A stretch of DNA of 8,807 nt, from assembly GCA_016784265.1 (NCBI GenBank), contig JADHUZ010000038.1:1-8807 (forward strand), given 5' to 3'. Under the pieces are notes generated by a model. That model was not told where the DNA came from. It ran no database searches and saw nothing but the letters and a program-made list of their open reading frames with translations. The DNA is from Fidelibacterota bacterium (lineage in GTDB: Bacteria > Fidelibacterota > BS150m-G59). The position numbers and the translations under genes are program-made. This document shows positions 1-5,958 of this stretch, in pieces; the first letter of the stretch is position 1, and every line of letters starts with the position of its first letter.

Positions 1-166
1 CACATTTAAGTGGGATATCGTAAATCATTATATTCCATCGTGGCAAGAAATCGTCGTTACGTTGTGTGTGATATTCATTGAAATCTGGGTATTCCGCTGG
101 GTTATTAACCGAATGCCGGTTTTAAGTAAATCGCCAAGTTGGACATTAGAAAACGGGGGAAATTGA
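1..166 (+). CDS. NrfD/HmcC-type integral membrane subunit (C-terminal end only)
   Basis: This is the last 54 codons of a gene that starts before the window, read in the frame beginning at base 2 and ending with TGA at 164-166. The peptide reads ...HYIPSWQEIVVTLCVIFIEIW and continues through FRWVINRMPVL. A short PSW-x-E loop followed by a final hydrophobic helix and an R-x-PVL tail is the usual ending of the polysulfide-reductase NrfD / HmcC / DsrP family. These proteins have 8-10 membrane helices that exchange electrons with the quinone pool. The family call comes from this ending plus the two genes behind it (an HmcD-like small protein and a multiheme cytochrome), the setting expected for the membrane subunit of an Hmc-like complex. 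It might equally be called HybB- or PsrC-like; the tail alone cannot separate these. Confidence 0.72.
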   Translation, partial: TFKWDIVNHYIPSWQEIVVTLCVIFIEIWVFRWVINRMPVLSKSPSWTLENGGN

Positions 167-167
167 T

Positions 168-302
168 ATGAGTGATTTTTCATACATCAACATTTTTGCA
201 ACAAAAGGAATAGAATATCTGATTGTCATTGGTTTTTTTATTCTTATCGTTCCTTTTTGGAAATTGATTAATCCCAAGAACTCTGAAAAAAGGAGAAAAT
301 AA
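168..302 (+). CDS. small single-span membrane protein, HmcD-like
   Basis: A 44-residue ORF opens with ATG one base after the stop of the NrfD-type gene and ends in a TAA that shares its last base with the ATG of the cytochrome gene (TAATG). A GGGGGA ribosome-binding site at about 155-160 lies inside the end of the previous gene. The protein has a short polar N-terminus, one hydrophobic segment (about residues 17-34, EYLIVIGFFILIVPFWKL) and a basic tail (KNSEKRRK), so the tail should face the cytoplasm. A protein of this size and layout next to an NrfD-type subunit is typical of HmcD from the Hmc redox complex, where it is thought to be a small structural subunit. The role is inferred from position, size and topology; the sequence is too short for a firm homology call. 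Translational coupling on both sides supports it being real. Confidence 0.7.
   Translation: MSDFSYINIFATKGIEYLIVIGFFILIVPFWKLINPKNSEKRRK
290..295 (+). promoter_or_regulatory. ribosome-binding site of the 13-heme cytochrome gene
   Basis: AAGGAG lies 6 nt before the ATG at 302, inside the 3' end of the small HmcD-like gene. It fixes the cytochrome start at 302 and supports translational coupling. Confidence 0.8.
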
Positions 303-1441
303 TGTTTAAACTTCCCTTAAAATCACTGATTAGTATAGGCTTTATTTTCTCTTTTCTTTCATCGCAAGTTCATGAAACGCAATTACCGTTGTCTCCTGAT
401 TGTTCGGAATGTCATAAATGTGAAAAAGGGGAATACCCGACAAAAGAAAATCCGTGTTTGGTTCAATGTCCGGGAACTAAAACAATACATGACTTTTCTA
501 CTTTGAAACAATCTGAAAAACAGATGGAAGTTATCCTAATTGATATGTTAACCGAACAATATGGTCCGGTAATATTTGCCCATGAATATCACGCATCTAT
601 GTCACGAATGAGCGGAGGTTGTGAAAACTGCCATCATTATTCGGATGATTTAAGTAAAATTCAGTCTTGTGTTGAGTGTCACCCTAAACAATCTAGTTTA
701 ACCAGTATTGAAAAACCATCCTTAAAAGGAGCATATCATCGCCAATGCCTAAATTGCCATAGAGAATGGGCTCACGAAAATGCGTGTGAGTTTTGTCATA
801 AACAAATAACCGAACAAACCGCCATAACACAAACAGATAAAACAGACATCATTGGAATTCCACACCCGTTGATAGCAGCGGAAGAAAAATATGTTTATCA
901 AACAAATTACGAAAAAGGAACCGTTGTTACTTTTCATCATGAGGAACATGTAGATTTATTTGGACTGCAATGTGTAGCTTGCCATAAAGGAGATAGTTGT
1001 TGTCGTTGTCATGAAGCAGGACATGAACACAAGAAAATCGAACACACAACAACATGCTGCAGTTGTCATCAAGAGGAAAATAATTGCAAGTTTTGTCACA
1101 ATGACAAAGAACAACCGCCGTTTAATCACGCTGTATCAACAGGTTGGGAGTTGAATAAATATCACATAAATAATGCCTGCCAAGATTGTCACGGTCCCGC
1201 CAAATCATTTGTTAAACCTTCAACCGTTTGTGTGAATTGTCATATCCATTGGGAAGAAGGTTCTTTTAATCATAAAGTGACGGGATTGATTTTAAGCGAA
1301 GACCATGAGGATAATGAATGCGGAGATTGTCATATTGATATGGATTTTGTTCAAGATCCAAGTTGTTCAGAATGCCACGATGAGATTTCATATCCTGAGG
1401 CGATCCCAGGGAAATTTATAAAAAAAAGGAATAGAAAATGA
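302..1441 (+). CDS. periplasmic 13-heme cytochrome c, HmcA-like subunit
   Basis: This 379-residue protein has 13 CXXCH heme-attachment motifs, with first cysteines at residues 34, 107, 123, 149, 162, 224, 233, 252, 262, 293, 310, 340 and 355. The N-terminus (K3, K7, hydrophobic 9-20, SSQ) is a Sec signal peptide without a lipobox cysteine, so the mature protein should be periplasmic. Many non-motif histidines sit in FxH or HxxxH settings (FAHEYH 92-97, FHHEEH 211-216, FNH 274-276 and 322-324) and probably supply the second heme ligands, as in bis-His class III cytochromes. Between the first heme and the rest lies a segment with three non-heme cysteines (40, 52, 56; NPCLVQC). It is co-translated with an NrfD-type and an HmcD-like gene, so it most likely passes electrons between a periplasmic partner and the membrane complex. 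HmcA of Desulfovibrio has 16 hemes; direct orthology is not claimed. Confidence 0.9.
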   Translation: MFKLPLKSLISIGFIFSFLSSQVHETQLPLSPDCSECHKCEKGEYPTKENPCLVQCPGTKTIHDFSTLKQSEKQMEVILIDMLTEQYGPVIFAHEYHASMSRMSGGCENCHHYSDDLSKIQSCVECHPKQSSLTSIEKPSLKGAYHRQCLNCHREWAHENACEFCHKQITEQTAITQTDKTDIIGIPHPLIAAEEKYVYQTNYEKGTVVTFHHEEHVDLFGLQCVACHKGDSCCRCHEAGHEHKKIEHTTTCCSCHQEENNCKFCHNDKEQPPFNHAVSTGWELNKYHINNACQDCHGPAKSFVKPSTVCVNCHIHWEEGSFNHKVTGLILSEDHEDNECGDCHIDMDFVQDPSCSECHDEISYPEAIPGKFIKKRNRK

Positions 1442-1797
1442 AGATAGCAATACCAACTAATAACAATAATGTTGATGACCACTTCGGTCATTGTGAATAT
1501 TACACAATTTTTGAAGTTGACAATGAGAAGAATGTAATTTCTCAGGAAAAATTCGATGCTCCAGTTGGTTGTGGATGCAAATCGAATGTGATTCCCTTGC
1601 TTGTTAAAGATGGCGTTAGAGTGATGCTTGCTGGCAATATGGGAGACGGTGCTTTCCATAAATTGAATTCTTCCGGGATTTCAGTGATACGCGGTTGTTT
1701 TGGCAATATTTTAGATGTGTTTCATTCTTGGCAAAATAGTGAAATACAGGACTCTAAAATTGGTTGTCAAGAAGCCCACAATTGTGAACGCCTTTGA
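1438..1797 (+). CDS. NifX/NifB C-terminal-like dinitrogenase iron-molybdenum cofactor family protein
   Basis: This 119-residue protein starts at the ATG of an ATGA overlap with the cytochrome stop, behind an AAGGA site. It is a single Nitro_FeMo-Co domain. The opening strand MKIAIPTN is followed by DDHFGHC (13-19), where His15/His18/Cys19 match the usual H-x-G-x-C metal site; then PVGCGCKS (42-49), AGNMGDGA (65-72), Cys87, and a C-terminal GCQEAHNC (109-116). Six cysteines in so small a protein suggest binding of an iron-sulfur or iron-containing cluster. Stand-alone members of this family occur widely in anaerobes that lack nitrogenase, so nitrogen fixation should not be inferred. Being last in a cytochrome operon, it may carry or insert a metal cofactor for the redox complex, or sense cofactor state; this is inference. 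Confidence 0.85.
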   Translation: MKIAIPTNNNNVDDHFGHCEYYTIFEVDNEKNVISQEKFDAPVGCGCKSNVIPLLVKDGVRVMLAGNMGDGAFHKLNSSGISVIRGCFGNILDVFHSWQNSEIQDSKIGCQEAHNCERL

Positions 1798-1840
1798 AAA
1801 ATAATTACACGGAAATAAAACAGTAGATAGATTGTTTATT

Positions 1841-1857
1841 TTGCGTAATTTACGAAA
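1841..1857. promoter_or_regulatory. inverted repeat in the Rrf2-family gene upstream region, possible operator
   Basis: CGTAA-T-TTACG (1844-1854) is a perfect 5-bp dyad around one base. It extends to 9-bp arms with one mismatch (TTTGCGTAA / TTACGAAA) and lies 45-61 nt before the proposed GTG start. Rrf2-family genes are commonly autoregulated through dyads near their promoters, so this is a candidate operator. GATAAT at 1861-1866 might be a -10 element, but no -35 box with good spacing is clear. The 104-nt gap 1798-1901 holds nothing else I can support. Confidence 0.35.
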
Positions 1858-1901
1858 CAAGATAATAGTGTATTGAAATCATTTTGAAAGGAGTTGAACA
1901 A

Positions 1902-2354
1902 GTGTTATACTCAAAATCATCTGAATATGCGATTCAGGCAATGATTTATATCGCAGAACAACAACGAGAGGGTAAACTTTCGTTAATTGCAGAAATTGCA
2001 GAAGCACGAGATATTCCACGCCATTTTTTGGCAAAATTGGTCCAAGTTCTAGCAAAACATCGCTTAATTAAAAGCATTCGTGGCCGCAATGGTGGCATTA
2101 AACTGGCAAAAGATGCAGATAAAATCAACATAGAAAACATTGTCGTCGCAATTGATGGCCCACCGCCGGATGACGAAATGTGTGTGATTGGTTTGGAAGT
2201 ATGTACATCCGAAGCACCTTGTCCGCTCCACGATGATTGGGAGTTGATAAAAAATGAAATCCACGAAACGCTGAGTAAGAAAAACTTAAATCAATTGGTT
2301 GATGGACTCATTGAAAAACGAAAACATTTAACTTCTTTGGGGATTAAATTTTAG
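1902..2354 (+). CDS. Rrf2-family transcriptional regulator with cysteine cluster
   Basis: I start the gene at GTG 1902, not at the in-frame TTG 1884. The sequence GAAAGGAG (1886-1893) is a strong ribosome-binding site 8 nt before the GTG, and the product then begins MLYSKSSEYAIQAM, as Rrf2 proteins do. The 150-residue protein has a winged helix-turn-helix (about residues 6-70), with IPRHFLAKLVQVLAKHRLI as the recognition region and RGRNGG as the wing. A cysteine trio follows at 94, 101 and 107 (CX6CX5C, ending CPLHDDW), the position that ligates an iron-sulfur cluster in IscR, NsrR and RsrR. Such proteins sense cluster status, nitric oxide or redox state. The family was named after Rrf2, encoded downstream of the hmc operon in Desulfovibrio vulgaris, and it sits here behind an Hmc-like operon. 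It probably regulates that operon or itself; the ligand is unknown. Confidence 0.92.
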   Translation: MLYSKSSEYAIQAMIYIAEQQREGKLSLIAEIAEARDIPRHFLAKLVQVLAKHRLIKSIRGRNGGIKLAKDADKINIENIVVAIDGPPPDDEMCVIGLEVCTSEAPCPLHDDWELIKNEIHETLSKKNLNQLVDGLIEKRKHLTSLGIKF

Positions 2355-2480
2355 GTTGCGACCTTTAAATTGGATTTAGCGATTTTTGATTTTAGAAGGC
2401 AATGGCAAATCTGGAATCGTTAATCAATATTCCTAGTTCCCGAATCAATAAAATTCAATAAATTAGGCTGTTTTCGGTTT
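2355..2480. other. convergent intergenic region, no firm terminator
   Basis: These 126 nt separate the plus-strand redox block from the minus-strand envelope operon. I looked for a bidirectional terminator. A 5-bp CCGAA/TTCGG pairing with a 28-nt loop, followed by TTTTT at about 2478-2482, is the best on the plus strand but is weak. No other structure is convincing. Confidence 0.4.
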
Positions 2481-2756
2481 TTACTCCGCGTCTAATTCGA
2501 TCGTTATCTGTCGGGCGTCATCAATCAATTTTCTGATTTTTGGCAGTACATACAAGTTGGAAAGTTCAAATGTGGAAAATAGTTTTGCCAAATCGTGAAT
2601 TTGAGATTCGACAGGCGCGTTTTTATTCACAACGATTTTTTTTTCGCTGTGAATGAGACAATCACCTGTGTTAAAGTTCCCTTTTTCGCAAATTAATTGA
2701 TATCCAAGGTTGCAAGCAAGTTCTTTGAATGCATCTATAATTTCACTAGACTGCAT
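2481..2756 (-). CDS. conserved small protein of unknown function
   Basis: This 91-residue protein's ATG directly follows the manC stop (TAA-ATG, no spacer); AAGGA about 10 nt upstream, inside manC, is its ribosome-binding site. It opens with an amphipathic helix (IIDAFKELACNLGYQL), then a strand-turn part with E-K-G-N-F-N-T-G-D-C-L and KKIVVNKNAPVESQIHDLAKLF. The tail contains LYVLPKIRKLIDD. The layout, G-x-C then a strand ending in V-N-K, an acidic-start helix, and L-P-x-I/V-R near the C-terminus, matches from memory a family of small uncharacterised proteins in Bacteroidota-related and deltaproteobacterial genomes. There is no signal peptide, membrane span, HEXXH or other catalytic motif, so it should be cytoplasmic. 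No function can be assigned; the tight coupling to manC says only that it is made together with envelope-precursor enzymes. Confidence 0.75.
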   Translation of the reverse strand: MQSSEIIDAFKELACNLGYQLICEKGNFNTGDCLIHSEKKIVVNKNAPVESQIHDLAKLFSTFELSNLYVLPKIRKLIDDARQITIELDAE

Positions 2757-3818
2757 TTATAGATATTCCTTTTTATCTTTTTTTTCCAGTTCTTCAACGA
2801 TTGTTTTCACCGCCTGAGATTGTCCTCTCGGCATGACCATAGTTACATCATCGGTATTCACAACAATGATATCATCCAGCCCGAAAATGACCGTTTTTTT
2901 CCTCTGCGAATGGACAAGATTGTTTTTTGATTGAATAAAAATGGATTCCGCATTGGTAACATTGTTGTTTTCATCTTTTTCCAATTGGTCATACATTGCA
3001 TCCCAGCTGCCAAGATCGCTCCAAGAAAAACTTGAAATCACAACCCACACGCGCTCGCTGTGTTCCATAATTCCATAATCAATAGATTGCGAGCGGATGG
3101 TTTTCCATAGATTCTCAGTGCATCCGCAGCGTCGAATACGTTCTAACGTATGATATAATTCCGGCATGAGAACAGCCATTTCTTCGTGAATAGTTTTCGC
3201 TTTCCACATAAACATGCCGCTATTCCAAAGGAAGTCGCCACTTTTGATAAATTTTTCCGCCAGTTCCGGATGTGGTTTTTCCGCAAAAGTCTTTACCGAA
3301 TGTGCTCTGCCGTTTTTTTCGCTAATCGCAATATCAAATTGAATGTAGCCATATCCCGTTGATGGAAAAGTCGGTTTTATTCCGAATGTTAATAGACAGT
3401 TGTGCTTCACGACCTGTTCGTAACCAAGTTTCACATCTTCGAAAAATTTTTCCGTATCTCCAATCCAATGATCTGCCGGGAAAACGCCCATGATTGCATT
3501 TTCATCTTCTTCCAAGATGTGAATTGCGGCAAGACCGATGCACGGAGCAGTATTTTTGCCGGATGGCTCTATCACATAATGATCTTCCGGAATTTCTGGC
3601 AAGATAGGTTTAATCAGTTTTTTCTGATTTTCATTCGTAACAATCCAGATATTTTCAGCCTTCGTGAATTGCAAGATTCGATCATAAGTTTGTTTAATCA
3701 TTGGACCGTTTCCATCAACATCCATGATTTGTTTCGGGAAATTTTTCCGGCTGACTGGCCAGAACCTTTTTCCCATGCCGCCAGCCATAATTACGCTATG
3801 AATTGGAATTTTATTCAT
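2757..3818 (-). CDS. manC: mannose-1-phosphate guanylyltransferase (GDP-mannose pyrophosphorylase)
   Basis: The enzyme makes GDP-mannose from GTP and mannose 1-phosphate in the cytoplasm, the donor for mannose, fucose and related sugars in polysaccharides and glycoproteins. The 353-residue product shows the nucleotidyltransferase signature MAGGMGKRFWPVSR with PKQ just after (about residues 11-31). It also has EPSGKNTAPCI, the metal-binding FPADHWI, PSTGYGYI, FAEKP, WNSGMF, SIDYGIME and FSWSDLGSWDA in family order, ending with GLDDIIVVNTDD. It lacks the C-terminal phosphomannose isomerase domain of bifunctional ManC/AlgA proteins, so isomerisation needs a separate enzyme. I chose the ATG at 3818, with AGGAG 6 nt upstream; a TTG one codon earlier is possible but less likely. 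The start overlaps the end of dapF by 8 nt. Members of this class can accept other hexose 1-phosphates, so strict substrate specificity is not shown. Confidence 0.94.
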   Translation of the reverse strand: MNKIPIHSVIMAGGMGKRFWPVSRKNFPKQIMDVDGNGPMIKQTYDRILQFTKAENIWIVTNENQKKLIKPILPEIPEDHYVIEPSGKNTAPCIGLAAIHILEEDENAIMGVFPADHWIGDTEKFFEDVKLGYEQVVKHNCLLTFGIKPTFPSTGYGYIQFDIAISEKNGRAHSVKTFAEKPHPELAEKFIKSGDFLWNSGMFMWKAKTIHEEMAVLMPELYHTLERIRRCGCTENLWKTIRSQSIDYGIMEHSERVWVVISSFSWSDLGSWDAMYDQLEKDENNNVTNAESIFIQSKNNLVHSQRKKTVIFGLDDIIVVNTDDVTMVMPRGQSQAVKTIVEELEKKDKKEYL

Positions 3819-4584
3819 CAAATTCTCCTTGAAATATTTTTTGTATTAAACCGGACACAGAAATTGTGTCTTTTTTTATTTTTATCTCTAACTCTCCACC
3901 GGGAAACTCAATTGTGATTGGTGATTTCCACCCAAAAAATTCAGCGACTGTTACGCCAATTGCCACAGAGCCAGATGTGCAGCAAAGCGTCTCGCCCTCA
4001 ATTCCTCGTTCAAAAACACGCGCTTTTATTCTGCCGTTTTTAAATTCCACAAAATTGACATTTGTTCCCTCATTTCCGAAAATTTTATGGTGTCGCAGAA
4101 TTCGTGCTTTGGACTCGAAATCAATTTCATCTATGCTTGCAACCGGCACAATCAGATGGCGAACATTCGGATAAGCAAGAAAGGTATCGCCATAATTTGG
4201 AATTTTGCATTTTTTCGGCATTTCTGGACGAGGGAATTGGATCGAAACATGATTTTGATTTACCTTGCCGGAATACTCATTTTCCCAGACTCGAAATTTG
4301 AATATTTTTCCAAAATTGTGATGTGAATGATGCAAGAGTGCGCATCGCGATCCATTGCCGCACATTTCCGCAATCGAGCCATCGCTGTTGTAAATTTCTA
4401 ATGAAAAATCAACATCGTTGGATTGATATTTCACAAGCAATCCATCGGCTCCGACATGAAATCGGCGGTTGCATATTTTTTTTGCCAGTTCATGCAAACA
4501 GCCACGAAAATCCAACAAATCTTTTTCATCAATAAGAATGAAATCATTCCCGTTTGCGGAATATTTTGTAAATGTGATTTTCAT
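3811..4584 (-). CDS. dapF: diaminopimelate epimerase, with an unusual second catalytic motif
   Basis: DapF interconverts LL- and meso-diaminopimelate by a two-cysteine mechanism without cofactor, for lysine and peptidoglycan synthesis. The 257-residue product starts MKITFTKYSANGNDFILID, the classic N-terminus with Asn11. It has YNSDGSIAEMCGNGSRC with the first catalytic cysteine (Cys75), TNVNFVE (175-180), FERGIEGETL (191-200) with substrate-binding Glu192/Arg193, and the second catalytic cysteine Cys202. The block after Cys202 reads CTSGSVA where the family normally has C-G-S/T-G, so a glycine of the anion-holding turn is replaced by threonine. The usual GNPH is also altered, to NVRH (140-143). 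The start at 4584 is in an ATGA overlap with the upstream lipoprotein gene; an ATG nine codons earlier would run deep into that gene and past the family N-terminus. DapF is the best call; a related epimerase activity remains possible. Confidence 0.87.
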   Translation of the reverse strand: MKITFTKYSANGNDFILIDEKDLLDFRGCLHELAKKICNRRFHVGADGLLVKYQSNDVDFSLEIYNSDGSIAEMCGNGSRCALLHHSHHNFGKIFKFRVWENEYSGKVNQNHVSIQFPRPEMPKKCKIPNYGDTFLAYPNVRHLIVPVASIDEIDFESKARILRHHKIFGNEGTNVNFVEFKNGRIKARVFERGIEGETLCCTSGSVAIGVTVAEFFGWKSPITIEFPGGELEIKIKKDTISVSGLIQKIFQGEFDE

Positions 4585-5852
4585 TTTAATACGATTCCAT
4601 CTTTTCGCCATCTGGCTCGAATTTCAACATTTTCCGAGTACATGATAAAAGGTTCGTGTGATGATAATGTTTCCTCGTTTCCAGAGTCATATTCCTGATT
4701 TTCATTTAGATCCTGAAAGGCGAAAATCCTTACATTCTGCGGAACAAGTTTGTCAACTTGCCAAGTTCCATCAAAATTTACTGGCGCTTGTGCGATCGTT
4801 TTCAATGTTTGATTCGCTAAAATTTTCACATGCCAGTTGGAAAAATCTTCTCGTTCCAATGTTCCCGACAGGCTTCCCAAAGAGTCTTTCGGCAAAACAA
4901 AATATCGTTGTGATAAAGTATCGAATTCTACGGAAATTTCACTTCCGGTTTCCCATGTTTCGGAATCAAAAATCCACTGATTTCCGCGATTCTTCCAAAT
5001 GCCATCAACGGCAACACTATCTGAAAAAATGAATACGGAATCACTCGGAAATTTGTTCCAATTCCCGGCGCAAACAAATTTGATTTTTGCGTGCGGAGAG
5101 AATGTCGTGCTGTCTTCGGGCAAAATCTGTAGTAATTGAAACGGTTGATCCGGAGGTTGCTGAATTTGTGCGGAAGTTGCAGTGAAAATGTCGAGATTTT
5201 TCTTTGACGAGTCATCCAAAATTATATGTGCCAAAAAAACAATGGATTTTTCTTGTGCAAATGATGCGGTTAAAATGTATTGTCCACTGTGGATGTTTGT
5301 AAATTGGTAAGATTCCCTTGTGTTTTGCGGCAAAACATATTCGCAAATTAGCGAATCATCTATAAATTTCTGCAATTTAACGACCGTTGATTTTCCGGAT
5401 GGACAAAATAATTTGCCTTCCACAATGGCTGAATCAATGAATTCTCCCGTCGAAAACGCAAAAGTGAAAGGCTCCTCCAAACCATTATTTCGCAAATCTT
5501 TGATTCCCGTTCCGAGCGTTATACGAATGGTTTTGTTTTCAGGAAATAGTTCTTCAAAATTAACTAAAAGGCGATTTGTTCTTGATTCTGTGTGAAATTT
5601 CAAATTCACCGGCGAAGTGGAAATTTGGTCTGCTATTGACTTCCATGAAATGTGTTCATCAAATTCGATATAAATTTCGGAATCAGACGAAACAAGTGTT
5701 GCGTGATTTGCAGGATATGTGGAAATCACAGATGGTCCCGTTTTGTCTTCGGCTCCACCTCCGGGTGGCGATTGCGCCGCGCAATTTTCAAAAAATAAAA
5801 TCACGGTCAGTGCCACAAAAAGTTTGACGCAGAATCGGAATATTTTTACCAT
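4581..5852 (-). CDS. Ig-like-domain lipoprotein
   Basis: This 423-residue protein begins with a basic then hydrophobic stretch (residues 3-21) ending FFENC. Cys24 followed by AAQSPPGGGAEDKTGP looks like a lipid-anchored N-terminus with a flexible linker, though FENC is a loose lipobox. Next comes a Big_5-type Ig-like domain (about 38-135): GPSVISTYPANHATLV, YIEFDEHIS, FTFAFSTGEFID. The middle is beta-rich and not recognisable. The C-terminal part has FAFQDLNENQEYDSGNEE, a Ca-loop-like D-x-N-x-N turn common at the ends of beta domains in these lipoproteins. It resembles cell-surface Ig-like lipoproteins of Bacteroidota and relatives whose function is unknown. The start is ATG 5852; an in-frame TTG at 5864 adds four residues. 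No strong ribosome-binding site is visible and a perfect inverted repeat lies just upstream. It heads the operon with dapF, manC and the 91-residue protein. Confidence 0.82.
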   Translation of the reverse strand: MVKIFRFCVKLFVALTVILFFENCAAQSPPGGGAEDKTGPSVISTYPANHATLVSSDSEIYIEFDEHISWKSIADQISTSPVNLKFHTESRTNRLLVNFEELFPENKTIRITLGTGIKDLRNNGLEEPFTFAFSTGEFIDSAIVEGKLFCPSGKSTVVKLQKFIDDSLICEYVLPQNTRESYQFTNIHSGQYILTASFAQEKSIVFLAHIILDDSSKKNLDIFTATSAQIQQPPDQPFQLLQILPEDSTTFSPHAKIKFVCAGNWNKFPSDSVFIFSDSVAVDGIWKNRGNQWIFDSETWETGSEISVEFDTLSQRYFVLPKDSLGSLSGTLEREDFSNWHVKILANQTLKTIAQAPVNFDGTWQVDKLVPQNVRIFAFQDLNENQEYDSGNEETLSSHEPFIMYSENVEIRARWRKDGIVLK

Positions 5853-5859
5853 TTTATAG

Positions 5860-5883
5860 CACAAAATTTACGAATATTTTGTG
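5860..5883. repeat. perfect inverted repeat directly before the lipoprotein start
   Basis: CACAAAAT and ATTTTGTG form 8-bp arms around an 8-nt centre, ending 7 nt from the lipoprotein ATG at 5852. On the minus strand it would occupy the place of the ribosome-binding site. It could be a repressor operator or an RNA hairpin affecting initiation at the first gene of the operon. The arms are perfect, but A+T-rich, so chance is not excluded. Confidence 0.45.
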
Positions 5884-5897
5884 AAAAATTTCCCCAA

Positions 5898-5931
5898 AAT
5901 ATCGAGACACCATTTCTGATGTCTCGATATT
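5898..5931 (-). terminator. hairpin after the cyclic diphosphoglycerate synthetase gene, probable terminator
   Basis: AATATCGAGACA and TGTCTCGATATT form a perfect 12-bp stem with a 10-nt loop, 27 nt beyond the stop of the minus-strand gene that ends at 5959. On the minus strand the stem is followed by TTGGGGAAATTTTTC, so the uridine tail is interrupted. It probably ends the upstream transcript before the lipoprotein-dapF-manC operon begins. A regulatory dyad for the lipoprotein promoter is the alternative. Confidence 0.6.
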
Positions 5932-5958
5932 AAGTAACTCAGTTTAAAATTTGGAAGT

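Noticed and set aside
1438..1797. Nitrogen fixation implied by the NifX-like gene
   Set aside because: Stand-alone members of this family are common in non-diazotrophs, and no nif genes are in the window.
1884..1901. TTG start 18 nt upstream for the Rrf2-family gene
   Set aside because: The strong ribosome-binding site overlaps it, and the family N-terminus begins at the GTG at 1902.
2438..2482. Bidirectional terminator between the convergent genes
   Set aside because: The only pairings found are 5-7 bp with loops over 20 nt, and they conflict with each other.
3402..3917. A 171-residue plus-strand ORF opposite manC
   Set aside because: It is a shadow of manC and the end of dapF, with no recognisable domain or ribosome-binding site.
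4585..4611. Upstream ATG for dapF adding MAKRWNRIK
   Set aside because: It would overlap the lipoprotein gene by about 30 nt, and the extension lies before the conserved family start MKITFTKYSANGNDF.
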